From: Stappia sediminis
GTDB lineage: Bacteria; Pseudomonadota; Alphaproteobacteria; Rhizobiales; Stappiaceae
Length of the DNA: 64,000 nt
Direction: 5' to 3'
Assembly: GCF_009826895.1 (NCBI RefSeq)
Contig: NZ_WUMV01000007.1
Span: 1 to 64,000, forward strand
Each line of letters opens with the position of its first letter. Positions within the stretch are counted from its first letter, which is position 1. This document shows positions 1-9,767 of the stretch, piece after piece. Both the position numbers and the translations under genes were made by a program. The notes beneath the pieces were generated by a model, which had not been told where the DNA came from, searched no databases, and worked only from the letters and a program-made list of their open reading frames with translations.

Positions 1-1
1 G

Positions 2-20
2 CCGGGGATTAGTTCCCCGG
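2..20. other. Short GC-rich hairpin at the window edge
   Basis: A 7-bp perfect inverted repeat (CCGGGGA ... TCCCCGG) encloses a 5-base loop. It is followed on the plus strand by GCCTGGCTTTT. It could be the terminator of a plus-strand gene lying left of the window, but the T-run is short and interrupted and no such gene is visible here. Confidence 0.3.
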
Positions 21-65
21 GCCTGGCTTTTCCAATGCACGGTTATTCCCGCAGCACACCGAAAC

Positions 66-100
66 GAAAAAAGCCCCGGTGATCTGCACCGGGGCTTTCT
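66..100 (-). terminator. Rho-independent terminator of the gcv operon
   Basis: A perfect 10-bp stem (AGCCCCGGTG / CACCGGGGCT, positions 72-81 and 87-96) has a 5-base loop. Read on the minus strand it is followed by an uninterrupted run of T. It lies about 55 bases past the gcvPB stop codon, so it ends the gcvT-H-osmC-PA-PB transcript. The plus-strand side also carries TTTCT, so weak bidirectional action is possible. Confidence 0.85.
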
Positions 101-150
101 CAGGATATCAATTTACCCTTGTTTGAACCTTTTCCGACCCGTTTTGCGGC

Positions 151-1740
151 CTATTCGGCAGCGGCCGGCTGCACTTCCGTGGCCGATGGCCGCTCCCACT
201 TGAGGACCGGCTTTCTTGCGGCCTGCGTCTCGTCCAGCCTGCGGCGCGGCGCAAGGTAGGGCGCGCCGGAAAACCGCTCCGTTTCGCCCTTTTTCGCGCT
301 CATGACGAGATCGCGGAGCGTGGCCACGAACAGGTCGAGCGAGGCCCGGCTTTCCGACTCCGTCGGCTCGATCAGCATCGCGCCATGGACCACCAGCGGG
401 AAATACATGGTCATCGGGTGGTATCCCTCGTCGATCATCGCCTTGGCGAAGTCGAGCGTGGAAACGCCCGTGTCCTTCAGGAAGCTGTCGTCGAAAAGGA
501 CTTCATGCATGCACCAGCGCGACCCGAAGGGAAGGCTCATGAGGTCTTCCAGGCCAACGCGAACATAGTTCGCATTCAACACGGCATCTTCGGAAGCCTG
601 CTTCAATCCGTCCGAACCGTGGCTCTTCATATAGGCAAGCGCGCGCACGAACATGCCCATCTGGCCGTGAAATGCCGTCATCCGGCCGAAAGGCTTTTCG
701 CCTTCCGCAACGCCTTCAGCAGTTTCCACCAGCTCTGCGCCATCCTTGCCCTTTCGCAGGAAAGGCAGCGGAGCGTAAGGCGCAAGCCGGTCCGACAGGA
801 CCACCGGGCCCGAACCCGGGCCGCCGCCGCCCTGCGGCGGCGGGGAAGGCTTGTGCCGGGTGGTTGGGCGTGGCGGCGCCGCGGGGGCGGCCGGGTTGCG
901 CTTTTCGGGCGATGGGGGGAAGTTCGCGCCATCGCAGTAAAAGTATGCATCCGCTGCGTGAATCGCCTCGGCGATCTCGATGATGTCACGCTCGAAGATG
1001 CCGCAGGTGTTCGGGTTCGTCAGCATGATGCCGGCGACATTGCCCTGGTTCTCGGCGATCTTCGCCTTCACCTCTTCGGTGTCGACCGTACCGTCCTCGC
1101 GCGCCTTTACCGCCACGACCTTGTAGCCGAGAAGGGCCGCGGTCGCCGGGTTCGTGCCATGGGCGGATTCAGGCACCAGCACCACCTTGGGGTCGCGGCC
1201 GTTGGCGCGATGCGCGGCCTTGATCGCCATCATCCCGCAAAGCTCGCCATGGGCGCCTGCCTTGGGGCTGAGCGCCACCGCGCTCATGCCGGTCATGGTC
1301 ATCAGCCAGTGGCTGAGTTCGCTCATGAGGTCGACAGCGCCGGCAACGGTGGAAAGCGGCTGCAGCGGATGGATATCGGCGAAGCCCGCCATCCGCGCGG
1401 CCTTTTCATTCAGGCGCGGATTATGCTTCATGGTGCAGGAGCCGAGCGGATAAAGCCCTGAATCGATTGCGTAATTTTTAGTCGAAAGGCGCACGTAGTG
1501 GCGCATCGCCTCAGGCTCGGTCAGTGCCGGCAGGTCGATCCGCTCTTGCCGCGCGTGGTCGCCAAGCTCGGTCTGGAAGTCTTCCGGTTCGTCAAGGTCG
1601 ACACCGGTGATGTTCTGATGGCCGATCTCGAAGATCAGCGGCTCTTCCATCGCCAATCCCTTGTTGCCGGTAAAGGTCGTATGCGCCGCCTCGCCCGCGT
1701 CTCCAGCGGAGGTCGGACGGCCTTGCGTGTTCATGCTCAT
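151..1740 (-). CDS. gcvPB: Glycine dehydrogenase (decarboxylating) subunit 2, P-protein beta; active-site loop apparently scrambled
   Basis: This is the PLP-binding half of the two-subunit P-protein, which decarboxylates glycine and passes aminomethyl to lipoyl-GcvH. It has 529 residues, a normal length. Strong family matches include YCDGANF (residues 268-274) and GGGGPGSGP from residue 304. Between them, residues 275-303 (about nt 832-918) are proline-rich and do not match the family, which normally has NAIVGK-type sequence leading to LHKTFSTPHGGGG. Spacing is conserved and a lysine (K297, in RHK) falls where the PLP lysine belongs. Adding one base in the C6 run (nt 914-919) recovers partial similarity (I..K..PG), so compensating indels, sequencing error or real decay are all possible. 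The ATG overlaps the gcvPA stop (ATGA), implying translational coupling. It is the last gene of the operon. Confidence 0.9.
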   Translation of the reverse strand: MSMNTQGRPTSAGDAGEAAHTTFTGNKGLAMEEPLIFEIGHQNITGVDLDEPEDFQTELGDHARQERIDLPALTEPEAMRHYVRLSTKNYAIDSGLYPLGSCTMKHNPRLNEKAARMAGFADIHPLQPLSTVAGAVDLMSELSHWLMTMTGMSAVALSPKAGAHGELCGMMAIKAAHRANGRDPKVVLVPESAHGTNPATAALLGYKVVAVKAREDGTVDTEEVKAKIAENQGNVAGIMLTNPNTCGIFERDIIEIAEAIHAADAYFYCDGANFPPSPEKRNPAAPAAPPRPTTRHKPSPPPQGGGGPGSGPVVLSDRLAPYAPLPFLRKGKDGAELVETAEGVAEGEKPFGRMTAFHGQMGMFVRALAYMKSHGSDGLKQASEDAVLNANYVRVGLEDLMSLPFGSRWCMHEVLFDDSFLKDTGVSTLDFAKAMIDEGYHPMTMYFPLVVHGAMLIEPTESESRASLDLFVATLRDLVMSAKKGETERFSGAPYLAPRRRLDETQAARKPVLKWERPSATEVQPAAAE

Positions 1741-3083
1741 GCCAGCACCTCCTTGAGGGCTTTCGCGAATTCGGCGCGGTCCTCGTCCGTGTTGACCTCG
1801 GTGGAGGCGACGACGAGGAGGTTTTCGAGATCCTTGTTGCCCGGTTCCAGACGGGAGACCGGAACGCCGCCCAGAACGCCCTTGGCGACCAGCGCCTCAG
1901 TCACTTGCGCCGCAGGTTTGGGCAGTTTCACGGTAAATTCGTTGAAGAAGGCCTTGTTGATCACCTCCACACCCGGCAGGGCGGAAAGCGCCTTCTTCAG
2001 CTTCACCGCGTTGGCGTGGTTGATCCGGGCGAGCTGGCTCAGCCCCTTGCCGCCCAGAAGCGTCATGTGGATCGTGAAAGCCAGACAGCAAAGGCCGGAG
2101 TTGGTGCAGATGTTGGAAGTGGCCTTGTCGCGGCGGATATGCTGCTCGCGCGTCGAAAGCGTCAGCACGAAGCCGCGCTTTCCTTCCGCATCGACGGTTT
2201 CGCCGCAAAGCCGGCCCGGCATCTGGCGAATGTATTTCTGCTTCGTCGCGAAAAGCCCGACGTAGGGTCCGCCGAATGTCAGCGGATTGCCGATCGACTG
2301 GCCCTCGCCCACCACGATATCGGCCCCTTGCGCGCCTGGCGGCTCGATCAGGCCGAGCGAGACGACTTCGGTGAAGACGGCGATCAGGAGCGCGCCGTGC
2401 TCATGCGCCTTTTCGGCGATGGGTTTCAGGTCGATCAACTGACCGTAGAAGGACGGCGACTGAACGACGACGCAGGAGGTCTCCTTGTCGATCTGCGCAA
2501 GAATGTCTTCAGTGCCGTTCGGGTCGGCGGGAAGGCTCACCACTTCGTCGCTCGCCATGTCGGACAGGCCTTCGACAACCGCGCGGTATTGCGGATGGAG
2601 ACCGCCGGAAAGCACGGCCTTCTTGCGCCGTGTCACGCGGTGCGCCATCAAAACGGCTTCCGCCGTTCCCGTCGACCCGTCGTACATCGAGGCATTGGCC
2701 ACATCCATGCCGGTGAGTTCGGCGACCTGGGTCTGGAACTCAAAAAGATACTGCAGCGTGCCTTGCGTGATTTCCGGCTGATACGGCGTATAGGACGTCA
2801 GGAATTCCGAACGCTGGATCAGGTGATCGACGGTCGCCGGAACGTGATGCTTGTAGGCGCCGGCACCGACGAAGAACGGCACGGAGGATGCGGAAACGTT
2901 CCTGCCCGCAAGGCGGGAAAGGTCGCGCTCGACCGCCAATTCGCCCTGTCGGCGCGGCAGGTCCAGCAGACCTTCGACACGGGCCTTCTTCGGAATATCG
3001 GAAAATATTTCGTCGACCGATTTTACGCCGACGCGCTCGCGCATGGCCGCACGATCGTTATCTGAAAGCGGAAGATACCGCAT
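1737..3083 (-). CDS. gcvPA: Glycine dehydrogenase (decarboxylating) subunit 1, P-protein alpha
   Basis: This is the first subunit of a split glycine cleavage P-protein. It pairs with GcvPB to decarboxylate glycine. It has 448 residues, the usual length for GcvPA, and begins [11 protein letters not shown]. Family-typical segments run throughout, for example the [14 protein letters not shown] region and NICTNSGLC near residue 330. The ATG overlaps the stop codon of the upstream OsmC-like gene by one base (TAATG), and its own TGA overlaps the gcvPB start, so three genes are translationally chained. Many rhizobia carry a single fused gcvP, so the split form helps to place this lineage. No anomaly was seen in the gene. 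Confidence 0.95.
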   Translation of the reverse strand: MRYLPLSDNDRAAMRERVGVKSVDEIFSDIPKKARVEGLLDLPRRQGELAVERDLSRLAGRNVSASSVPFFVGAGAYKHHVPATVDHLIQRSEFLTSYTPYQPEITQGTLQYLFEFQTQVAELTGMDVANASMYDGSTGTAEAVLMAHRVTRRKKAVLSGGLHPQYRAVVEGLSDMASDEVVSLPADPNGTEDILAQIDKETSCVVVQSPSFYGQLIDLKPIAEKAHEHGALLIAVFTEVVSLGLIEPPGAQGADIVVGEGQSIGNPLTFGGPYVGLFATKQKYIRQMPGRLCGETVDAEGKRGFVLTLSTREQHIRRDKATSNICTNSGLCCLAFTIHMTLLGGKGLSQLARINHANAVKLKKALSALPGVEVINKAFFNEFTVKLPKPAAQVTEALVAKGVLGGVPVSRLEPGNKDLENLLVVASTEVNTDEDRAEFAKALKEVLA

Positions 3084-3583
3084 TACGGGCTCCCTGTCGG
3101 AGTTCTGGCGAGCCGAGGCGCCACTTCGGCGACCTCGATCTCGCTCGTCACTGAATTGGCGATGAAGCAGGCTTCATGCGCCTTGTGATGCAATTCCTTA
3201 AGCCGGTCCGCGCCGGGCAGTTCGGCGCCCGCGAACGTAACCTGTGGCCTGAGCGTCACCTTGGTGACCGCAAGCTTGCCGCGGGCGACCCGCTCCATCG
3301 TTCCTTCGGCCTTGTCTTCGTAAGCTTCGACGATCAACCCGTCGCGCCGCGCGAAGTCGAGAAACCAAAGCATGTGGCAGCTTGAGATCGCCGCCACGAA
3401 GGCCTCTTCCGGGTCCACCGCCGCCTTGACGGAGGCCGGAAGCGGCACAACGCTCGGGCTCGCCGATGCCGGCACCTCGATACCGCCGTCAAAGCTCCAG
3501 GCATGGCCGCGCGAATAGCTGTTCTCCGCGAAATCGCCCTGCCTTCGCCAAGTCACGGTCGCGCTGTAGAGGTGCCCCGCCAT
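3083..3583 (-). CDS. OsmC/Ohr-family peroxiredoxin-like protein embedded in the gcv operon
   Basis: A 166-residue OsmC-family protein. Members are small thiol peroxidases that reduce organic hydroperoxides with two cysteines, often using lipoylated proteins as reductant (family knowledge). Both signature cysteines are visible: SSCHMLWF near residue 93 and [10 protein letters not shown] near residue 137. It starts 4 bases after the gcvH stop and its stop overlaps the gcvPA start by one base, so it is clearly co-translated with the glycine cleavage genes. Its position next to the lipoyl protein GcvH suggests a link to lipoyl chemistry or oxidative protection of the complex, but that is inference. 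The exact subfamily (OsmC, Ohr or YhfA) was not resolved. Confidence 0.85.
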   Translation of the reverse strand: MAGHLYSATVTWRRQGDFAENSYSRGHAWSFDGGIEVPASASPSVVPLPASVKAAVDPEEAFVAAISSCHMLWFLDFARRDGLIVEAYEDKAEGTMERVARGKLAVTKVTLRPQVTFAGAELPGADRLKELHHKAHEACFIANSVTSEIEVAEVAPRLARTPTGSP

Positions 3584-3587
3584 CGCA

Positions 3588-3959
3588 TCAAAGGCCGTCG
3601 ACGTAGGCCTTGTAGGCAGCCTCGTCCATCAGCTCTTCAAGCTGCGAGGCGTTCGAAAGCTTGATCTTGATGAACCACGCTGCGCCTTGCGGATCTTCGT
3701 TCACCTTGGCCGGTTCGTCGACGAGTGCCGCGTTTGCCTCGACGACCTCTCCGTCCACCGGAGCGTAGACCTCGGATGCCGCCTTCACCGACTCCACGAC
3801 CGCCGCTTCGTCGCCCTTGGAAAGGTTTTTGCCGGCTTCCGGCAGTTCCACGAAGACCACATCGCCAAGCTGGCTTTGCGCGTAGTCGGTAATGCCGACC
3901 GTCGCCACGTCCCCGTCGACGCTGATCCACTCATGGTCTTCGCTGTAATAGGTGCTCAT
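3588..3959 (-). CDS. gcvH: Glycine cleavage system H protein (lipoyl carrier)
   Basis: A 123-residue lipoyl-domain protein that shuttles the aminomethyl group from P- to T-protein. The lipoylation lysine is in [11 protein letters not shown] (residue 59 with this start). Two in-frame ATGs occur, at 3965 and 3959. The GAGGGG ribosome site is almost in contact with the first but 6 bases from the second, so [11 protein letters not shown] (3959) is preferred. It lies 66 bases downstream of gcvT and 4 bases upstream of the OsmC-like gene. Length and sequence are ordinary for the family. Confidence 0.95.
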   Translation of the reverse strand: MSTYYSEDHEWISVDGDVATVGITDYAQSQLGDVVFVELPEAGKNLSKGDEAAVVESVKAASEVYAPVDGEVVEANAALVDEPAKVNEDPQGAAWFIKIKLSNASQLEELMDEAAYKAYVDGL

Positions 3960-4025
3960 TGTCATTCCCCTCGATTGTAAGGCGCATGCCGGCGATCGCC
4001 AGTGCGCGGTGTTTGAAACTGAAAA

Positions 4026-5174
4026 TCAGGATTTCGGCTTGCGGTAGTAGCGCTGCTCGACAAAGGGCATGTCGACCACCTTTGCCGGCAGTTCGCGCCC
4101 GCGAACGACAAGCACGAGATCGGTGCCGACCTTTGCGAATTCCGGCGCCACATAGCCCATGGCAATCGGTGCGCCGACTGTCGGCGCGAATCCGCCGGAG
4201 GTGACGGTGCCCACGGTTTCGCCCTTCGCGTTGCGGATTTCGGCCCCTTCACGGGCCGGCGCGCGGCCCTCGAGCTTCATCCCGACGCGGATGCGCTTCG
4301 TCCCGCCCGAAAGCTCGGAAAGGATGCGGTTCGCGCCCGGGAAATCGCCCGCTTCGCGGCGGCGCTTCTGCAGGACGAAGGTGATCGCCCCTTCGACCGG
4401 CGATGTGGTCTCGTCAAGATCGTGGCCATAAAGGCAAAGGCCCGATTCGAGCCTGAGGGAATCGCGCGCGCCGAGCCCGATCGGCTTGACGCGATCGTCG
4501 GCAAGAAGCGCGCGGGCGATCGCCTCGGCCGCACCCGCCTTCACCGAAATCTCGTAGCCATCCTCGCCGGTGTAACCGGAGCGCGAGACGTGGCAGTCAA
4601 TACCGTCGAATTCCAGGGAAGACGCGCCCATGAAGGCAAGATCGGCCGCCTTGGGCGCATGTGCCGCCATGACTTCGGCGGCCTTCGGCCCCTGAAGCGC
4701 GATCAGTGCCCGGTCCTCGATCACTTCAAGGCGCACGTTGTCGGGCAGGTTTCTGGCGATAACCTCATAGTCCACATCCTTTCGCGCGGCGTTGACGACC
4801 AGGAAAAGACGGCCGTCATCGTCCGCCGAGACCGAACGCGAGACCATCAGGTCGTCGATTATACCGCCCTCCTCGTTGAGGAGGACCGTATAGCGCTGAC
4901 GCCCGTTCTTGAGGCCCTGAATTTCCGAAGGCACCAGTTTTTCCAGTGCCTTGGCCGTCGTCTCATGATCGGGTCCGACGAGGAAAGCCTGCCCCATGTG
5001 CGAGACGTCGAAGAGGCCCGCGGATTCGCGCGTGTGGGTGTGTTCGGCGATAATGCCGCTTGGGTACTGCACCGGCATGGAATAGCCGGCGAAGGGCACC
5101 ATGCGCGCGCCGAGTTCCTTGTGCAGGTCGGCAAGCGGCGTTTCGAGGAGATTGTCGTTATCGGAGGTTGCCAT
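4026..5174 (-). CDS. gcvT: Aminomethyltransferase, glycine cleavage T protein
   Basis: This 382-residue protein transfers the methylene group from aminomethyl-lipoyl-GcvH to tetrahydrofolate and releases ammonia. It shows the GCV_T fold signatures: FAGYSMPVQYPSG near the N-terminus, SAGLFDVSHMGQ, the GGIIDDLMVSR segment containing the conserved folate-site Asp, and GYTGEDGYEI. The C-terminal barrel (GCV_T_C) follows from about residue 285. It is the first gene of the operon, 56 bases after a tandem glycine riboswitch, so its expression should rise with glycine. Confidence 0.96.
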   Translation of the reverse strand: MATSDNDNLLETPLADLHKELGARMVPFAGYSMPVQYPSGIIAEHTHTRESAGLFDVSHMGQAFLVGPDHETTAKALEKLVPSEIQGLKNGRQRYTVLLNEEGGIIDDLMVSRSVSADDDGRLFLVVNAARKDVDYEVIARNLPDNVRLEVIEDRALIALQGPKAAEVMAAHAPKAADLAFMGASSLEFDGIDCHVSRSGYTGEDGYEISVKAGAAEAIARALLADDRVKPIGLGARDSLRLESGLCLYGHDLDETTSPVEGAITFVLQKRRREAGDFPGANRILSELSGGTKRIRVGMKLEGRAPAREGAEIRNAKGETVGTVTSGGFAPTVGAPIAMGYVAPEFAKVGTDLVLVVRGRELPAKVVDMPFVEQRYYRKPKS

Positions 5175-5230
5175 ACGTCAGGTGTCCAGGTTCGAGGCGC
5201 GCCACGGAACGGGCCGTCAAGCCCTTCCGT

Positions 5231-5431
5231 GCCCCCTCTGTCCCGGCAACCTGAGAGATTTCCCGCCTTAAGGGATCAAATCCCAGCGGTTACTCCTTCG
5301 GCGAGCCGCCGGATGCTACTTCCCTGACGGCTTCTTTCCAGAGCGTTGCTCGTCCTGCGGTCCTTTTGCCTGAGAGTTTCCGGGGCGGTTGCTCCTTCGG
5401 CGCCGGTTGGGACCGGCCTCTCCCGCGGGAC
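5231..5431 (-). promoter_or_regulatory. Tandem glycine riboswitch
   Basis: Two glycine aptamers lie in series on the minus strand. Aptamer I (about 5431-5352) has P1 arms at 5423-5431 and 5352-5360, the core GCCGAAGGAGCAACCG (complement of 5388-5403) and CTCAGG (5369-5374). Aptamer II (about 5346-5231) repeats GCCGAAGGAGTAACCG and CTCTCAGG (5250-5257). This doubled layout is the classic cooperative glycine riboswitch and it sits directly before gcvT. No strong terminator hairpin was seen between it and the ATG, so the expression platform may act on translation or be subtle. Confidence 0.93.
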
Positions 5432-5496
5432 GTTTCGGAAGAACATTCCTTTCCTCCGTTCAAGCAGCGCACAACGGGAACGCTGCTTTGGCGCGC

Positions 5497-5525
5497 ATAT
5501 TCGGCTTAGAGCGCGTCCGAGTCAA
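5497..5525 (-). promoter_or_regulatory. Candidate sigma-70-type promoter of the gcv operon
   Basis: On the minus strand TTGACT (5520-5525) is followed after exactly 17 bases by GAATAT (5497-5502). It lies some 65 bases ahead of the first riboswitch aptamer, which is a sensible place for the operon start. The -10 match is only moderate. Confidence 0.45.
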
Positions 5526-5548
5526 TCAGCTCCGGCACGCAAGAAACA

Positions 5549-6136
5549 TCAGCGGCGGCCGCGGCGGCCTTCTTCCTCAAGGGAAACCAGAATTTTCGGC
5601 CGGGCATCCGGCGAGAGCGTAATGCTGCTCTCGACCAGGGTCCACACTTCGGACGGCGAGCCGGCACCAAGCGTCACAGGCACCATCATGATGTCGGTTT
5701 CGTCCTTGTCGTCTTCCGAGTCGGTATCACGCAAGGTGACCTTCAGCGGCAGCAGGATTTCGCCGCCTTCCCACGCCGGCCCCGGCGTCACGCGCCCGGA
5801 CACGCCGATTTTCACCTGCGTTTCGCCGCCGACCCTCTTGCAGCCGGTGGCCCATTTTTCGATCGTGGCCTGATATTCGAGCGCCCTTGCGTCATCCTCC
5901 TTGCCGCGCTGAAACTTCATCAGAAGATATCTGTTGCGCTCCACGCTGATCGGCGGACACCAAGGCGGCGCGACGAAGGCGCTCGCATCGACATCCACGA
6001 CGCTGTCGTTGGACCCGCCGCCGCTTACGATCTTCGATCCGATGTCGCCAACGCTTTCGCAAGCGGCAAGCCCAAGGCCCGTCATGGCGAGAAGGACAGT
6101 CATTCGGAAGGAGGAACCGGCGATTTTGCACTTCAT
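5549..6136 (-). CDS. Putative lipoprotein of unknown function
   Basis: A 195-residue protein whose N-terminus is a lipoprotein signal: MKCKIAGSSFRMTVLLAM followed by the lipobox LAAC, giving a lipidated cysteine near residue 27. The mature part has four further cysteines at most and no domain I recognise. It contains a segment with WATGCKRVGGE and an acidic stretch (DTDSEDDKDETD), and it ends with the basic EEEGRRGRR. The frame stays open upstream to 6283, but the lipoprotein signal argues for the start at 6136 (an ATG 33 bases further in is an alternative). It lies alone between the gcv leader and the divergent ispH. A periplasm-facing membrane role is inferred only from the signal. Confidence 0.7.
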   Translation of the reverse strand: MKCKIAGSSFRMTVLLAMTGLGLAACESVGDIGSKIVSGGGSNDSVVDVDASAFVAPPWCPPISVERNRYLLMKFQRGKEDDARALEYQATIEKWATGCKRVGGETQVKIGVSGRVTPGPAWEGGEILLPLKVTLRDTDSEDDKDETDIMMVPVTLGAGSPSEVWTLVESSITLSPDARPKILVSLEEEGRRGRR

Positions 6137-6329
6137 GGGCGGATTGAACCACGCTTTTCGTTGAACTCGACGGGTCCCGTCTATATCAGGACAAACCGGC
6201 CTTGGCGAGCGCGGAGCCGCAACGTTCGCCCTCTTGCCCTTGACAGCCGAGGGCACGTTACTTCTATTGCCGGCTGAGCTCATGATTTCCGTTCAGCGCC
6301 ATCCCTAGGGATGCGAACCGAGGCACGTG

Positions 6330-7337
6330 ATGACGTCAGCCGGACCCGGCGCCAAAGCATCGGCTTCCCCCGCCCAAAAGCCGAAGCTTGAGATCAAGCT
6401 ATGCGCGCCGCGCGGCTTCTGCGCCGGTGTCGACCGCGCGATCCAAATCGTCGAGCTTGCGCTGAAGCGTTTCGGCGCGCCGGTCTATGTGCGCCACGAG
6501 ATCGTCCACAACAAATACGTAGTGGAGGATCTGAAGGCCAAAGGCGCGGTTTTCGTTGAAGAACTCGACGAGATTCCGGACGCGGAGCGCGAGCGGCCGG
6601 TGATCTTCTCGGCCCATGGGGTGCCGAAGTCCGTCCCGGCTGAAGCTGCCTCGCGCAACATGTTCTACCTGGATGCCACTTGCCCGCTCGTTTCCAAGGT
6701 TCACAAGGAAGCCGAGCTTCACCACAGGCGCGGGCGGGAAATCGTGCTGATCGGCCATGCCGGCCATCCGGAAGTGATCGGCACCATGGGCCAGCTCCCG
6801 CAAGGCTCCGTCAGCCTTGTCGAAACGGTCGAGGATGCCGCCGCCTTCGCGCCCAGCGGCCATGGCCCGCTTGCCTGGATCACGCAGACCACGCTTTCGG
6901 TCGACGACACGAAGGCGATCGTGGAAAAGCTGAACGAACGCTTCCCGGAAATCATTCCGCCGCACAAGGACGACATCTGCTACGCCACCACCAACCGCCA
7001 GGAGGCCGTAAAGGCGGTGGCGCCGGATGTGGAGGCCATGATCGTCGTCGGCGCGCCGAATTCATCCAACTCGCAGCGCCTGCGCGAAGTGGCGGAACGC
7101 GCCGGATGCGCACGCGCCGTCCTTGTGCAGCGCGCAAGCGACATTCCCTGGGCTTCGCTCGGCGAACCGGAAAGCCTTGGAATTACGGCCGGCGCCTCCG
7201 CTCCGGAAATCCTGGTGGAGGAGATCATCGACGCTTTCGCCGAGCGCTTCGACGTGCATGTGCAAACCGTGCGCACCGCCGATGAGGATATCGCCTTCAA
7301 CCTGCCGCGCGCCTTGCGCGAGGCCGCGGCGGAGTAA
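6330..7337 (+). CDS. ispH: 4-hydroxy-3-methylbut-2-enyl diphosphate reductase
   Basis: The last enzyme of the MEP isoprenoid pathway, reducing HMBPP to IPP and DMAPP with a 4Fe-4S cluster. The three cluster cysteines are in [25 protein letters not shown] and [12 protein letters not shown] (6327) and an ATG (6330) are adjacent; GAGG with 6-base spacing favours the ATG (335 residues). It is followed after 5 bases by thrB and then rnhA, a gene order common in Rhizobiales. There this set often follows SURF1, but here it is about 12 kb away from SURF1. Confidence 0.96.
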   Translation: MTSAGPGAKASASPAQKPKLEIKLCAPRGFCAGVDRAIQIVELALKRFGAPVYVRHEIVHNKYVVEDLKAKGAVFVEELDEIPDAERERPVIFSAHGVPKSVPAEAASRNMFYLDATCPLVSKVHKEAELHHRRGREIVLIGHAGHPEVIGTMGQLPQGSVSLVETVEDAAAFAPSGHGPLAWITQTTLSVDDTKAIVEKLNERFPEIIPPHKDDICYATTNRQEAVKAVAPDVEAMIVVGAPNSSNSQRLREVAERAGCARAVLVQRASDIPWASLGEPESLGITAGASAPEILVEEIIDAFAERFDVHVQTVRTADEDIAFNLPRALREAAAE

Positions 7338-7342
7338 CGCCC

Positions 7343-8308
7343 GTGGCCGTTTACACCGACGTTAGCGACGAGGAGCTTGCCGCCTTCGTCGCCCGCTACG
7401 ACATCGGCGGGCTTCTTGCCTTCAAGGGGATCGCCGAGGGCGTTGAAAATTCGAACTTCCTCGTTCACACCGAAGCCGGATATTTCATCCTCACGCTCTA
7501 TGAAAAGCGCGTCGATCCGGCCGACCTGCCGTTTTTCCTGAACCTCATGCGCCATCTCGCCGGCAAGGGCATTTCCTGCCCCACGCCGCTTGTCGCGCGA
7601 AACGGCGAGATGCTGGGCGAGCTTGCCGGGCGTCCGGCGGCGATGGTGACATTTCTCGACGGCATGTGGATCAGGCGCCCCCGTACCGTTCATTGCGCGG
7701 GTCTTGGCGAGGGGCTTGCGAAGTTCCACCTTGCGGGCGCAGATTTCGCGATGACGCGCGCAAACAGCCTCTCGGTGGGTGACTGGCGGGGCCTGCTCGA
7801 CCTGTCACTCGAAAGGGCCGATGAAGTGGCGCCCGGCCTTGGCGGCGAACTTTCGCACGAGCTTGCGCATCTGGAAGCCGTCTGGCCTTCCGACCTTCCT
7901 TCGGGCGTGATCCACGCGGACCTTTTTCCAGACAACGTTTTTTTCCTCGGCGACACGCTTTCAGGCTTCATCGACTTCTACTTCGCCTGCACGGACGCTT
8001 TCGCCTACGACGTGGCGATCTGCCTGAACGCCTGGTGTTTCGAGGCGGATCTTTCCTTCAATGTCACCAAGGCGCGGGCGATGCTGAACGGCTACCGTTC
8101 AGTCCGCGATTTCACGCCCGAGGAATTTGCCATATTGCCCACGCTCGCGCGCGGCGCGGCCTTGCGGTTCCTGCTGACAAGGCTGCACGACTGGCTGAAC
8201 GTTCCCGAAGGCGCGCTCGTTACGCCCAAGGACCCGACGGAATACCTCAAGAAACTGCGCTTCCACCGCGACGCGCGATCGGTAAGTGCTTATGGCCTCG
8301 ACGAATAA
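7343..8308 (+). CDS. thrB: Homoserine kinase (aminoglycoside-phosphotransferase type)
   Basis: This 321-residue kinase phosphorylates homoserine for threonine synthesis; the product is used by ThrC, encoded at 15.8-17.2 kb. It belongs to the APH/choline-kinase-like class rather than the GHMP class. The catalytic Brenner motif is [13 protein letters not shown] (near residue 190) and the metal-binding Asp is in [11 protein letters not shown]. The start is GTG, with GGAG eight bases upstream, and the gene begins 5 bases after ispH. Its 3' end overlaps the start of rnhA. Confidence 0.93.
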   Translation: MAVYTDVSDEELAAFVARYDIGGLLAFKGIAEGVENSNFLVHTEAGYFILTLYEKRVDPADLPFFLNLMRHLAGKGISCPTPLVARNGEMLGELAGRPAAMVTFLDGMWIRRPRTVHCAGLGEGLAKFHLAGADFAMTRANSLSVGDWRGLLDLSLERADEVAPGLGGELSHELAHLEAVWPSDLPSGVIHADLFPDNVFFLGDTLSGFIDFYFACTDAFAYDVAICLNAWCFEADLSFNVTKARAMLNGYRSVRDFTPEEFAILPTLARGAALRFLLTRLHDWLNVPEGALVTPKDPTEYLKKLRFHRDARSVSAYGLDE

Positions 8309-8774
8309 CGACAATAGCAGCGTCACCATTTTCACCGACGGCGCGTGCTCGGGAAACCCCGGTCCCGGAGGCTGGGGCGTACTCTTGCGCTATGGCGAGC
8401 ACGAGAAGGAGCTTTGCGGCGGCGAGGCGGAAACCACCAACAACCGGATGGAGCTGACCGCCGCCATTCAGGCCCTGGACGCGCTGAAACGCCCCTGCAC
8501 GGTCGAGCTTTATACGGACAGCAACTATGTCCGTAACGGCATCACCCAGTGGCTGCACAACTGGAAGCGCAACAACTGGCGCACCGCCGACAAGAAACCG
8601 GTCAAGAACGCCGACCTTTGGACCGCGCTCGACGAAGCCCGCAACCGCCACGACGTCAACTGGCACTGGGTCAAGGGACATGCGGGGCATCCGGAAAACG
8701 AGCGCGCCGACGAACTTGCCCGGCGGGGCATGAAACCCTTCCAGAAAAAGGAAACCGCCGGGGACGGGGCATGA
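8292..8774 (+). CDS. rnhA: Ribonuclease HI
   Basis: A 160-residue RNase H1 that degrades RNA in RNA:DNA hybrids during replication. The DEDD metal ligands are visible in [29 protein letters not shown] and ENERADELA. An in-frame GTG lies at 8286, but the ATG at 8292 (MASTNNDN) is the likelier start. The gene overlaps the end of thrB by 17 bases, and its own TGA overlaps the start of the lipid kinase gene (ATGA), so the four plus-strand genes form a tight operon. Confidence 0.95.
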   Translation: MASTNNDNSSVTIFTDGACSGNPGPGGWGVLLRYGEHEKELCGGEAETTNNRMELTAAIQALDALKRPCTVELYTDSNYVRNGITQWLHNWKRNNWRTADKKPVKNADLWTALDEARNRHDVNWHWVKGHAGHPENERADELARRGMKPFQKKETAGDGA

Positions 8775-9739
8775 AACCCTCAGGCCCCGGCCGGCTTCAC
8801 GCGGCAACGGGCCCTGGCGCAGGGGCTAACACTGTGCCCGGGGCCGTCGAACCCGGCCAGGCAAGGCGGATCCTGATCATCGCGAACCCCACCGCTGGCG
8901 GTTTCAACGCCAGGACGCTAGAGGAGATCGCCGAGAAATTACGCACCGGCGGGCATCATGTGCACATCCAGCTCACCCGACGCGCGGGCGAGATCGGCGC
9001 AACATGCGCGGGCCCGACGCTGAAAGCGGACGTTGTGGTGATCGCGGGCGGCGACGGGTCGATCAACGAGGCGATCACCGGCTTCGGCGAACGTGCCGAC
9101 CCTCCGGCCCTTGCCGTTGTCCCCTTCGGCACGGCGAATGTGCTTGCCCAGGAACTGAAACTGCCGTTCAAGCCTGCAAGAATCGCCGAAATGATCCTTG
9201 CCGACCGCAGAAAGCCGCTTCACTACGGCCTTGCGAACGGCCATCCTTTCGTCCTCATGGCTTCCGCCGGCGTCGATGCGCAAGTCGTACATGCGATCCC
9301 GCTCGACCTGAAGCGCCGCTTCGGCAAGCTTGCCTACGTGCTGACAGCGCTGAAGATCGCCTTTTCCGGCCGCAAGGGCTCCGACATCGAGGTGCTGACG
9401 CAAGGCGAGACGATCCGCTGCCGGCTTGCCGTCATCACCAACGGGAAATGCTACGGCGGCCCTTTCGTCATCTGTCCCGAAGCCGCCGTGACCGAGCCCG
9501 GCCTTCATCTGGTTGCGTTGCGGCGCGACGATATCGCGGCAAGCCTTTGGGCGGGAATAGCTCTTGCTCTCGGCCGGATACACAAGGCCAGGAACGTGAT
9601 AACACGCCCTGTCAGCCATGCCGAAATCCGCAGTTCGGCGCCGGTCGCCGCTCAAATCGACGGCGACCCCTTCGGTATGACGCCGCTTGTCGTCGAAGCG
9701 GTGCAAAACACCGTGCCGATTATTGTTCCACGCCCGTAA
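8771..9739 (+). CDS. Diacylglycerol-kinase-family lipid kinase (YegS/DagK-like)
   Basis: A 322-residue member of the DAGK_cat family, which phosphorylates lipid alcohols such as diacylglycerol or sphingoid bases. Signature motifs are [10 protein letters not shown] at the start of the domain, [15 protein letters not shown] and [12 protein letters not shown] (the PxGTxN nucleotide loop). The start ATG overlaps the rnhA stop (ATGA), so it is translated with that gene. The first 35 residues before the domain are Gly/Pro-rich and poorly conserved. The lipid substrate cannot be told from sequence. Confidence 0.85.
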   Translation: MKPSGPGRLHAATGPGAGANTVPGAVEPGQARRILIIANPTAGGFNARTLEEIAEKLRTGGHHVHIQLTRRAGEIGATCAGPTLKADVVVIAGGDGSINEAITGFGERADPPALAVVPFGTANVLAQELKLPFKPARIAEMILADRRKPLHYGLANGHPFVLMASAGVDAQVVHAIPLDLKRRFGKLAYVLTALKIAFSGRKGSDIEVLTQGETIRCRLAVITNGKCYGGPFVICPEAAVTEPGLHLVALRRDDIAASLWAGIALALGRIHKARNVITRPVSHAEIRSSAPVAAQIDGDPFGMTPLVVEAVQNTVPIIVPRP

Positions 9740-9767
9740 TCGTCATTTGGATTCAGACAATTGCCTG

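Noticed and set aside
1905-3065. Plus-strand open frame of 386 codons opposite gcvPA
   Set aside because: Same effect: it mirrors codon bias of gcvPA and has no ribosome site or family similarity.
5290-5472. 60-codon minus-strand frame inside the gcv leader
   Set aside because: It lies entirely across the glycine riboswitch aptamers, whose conserved RNA cores explain the sequence; no ribosome site.
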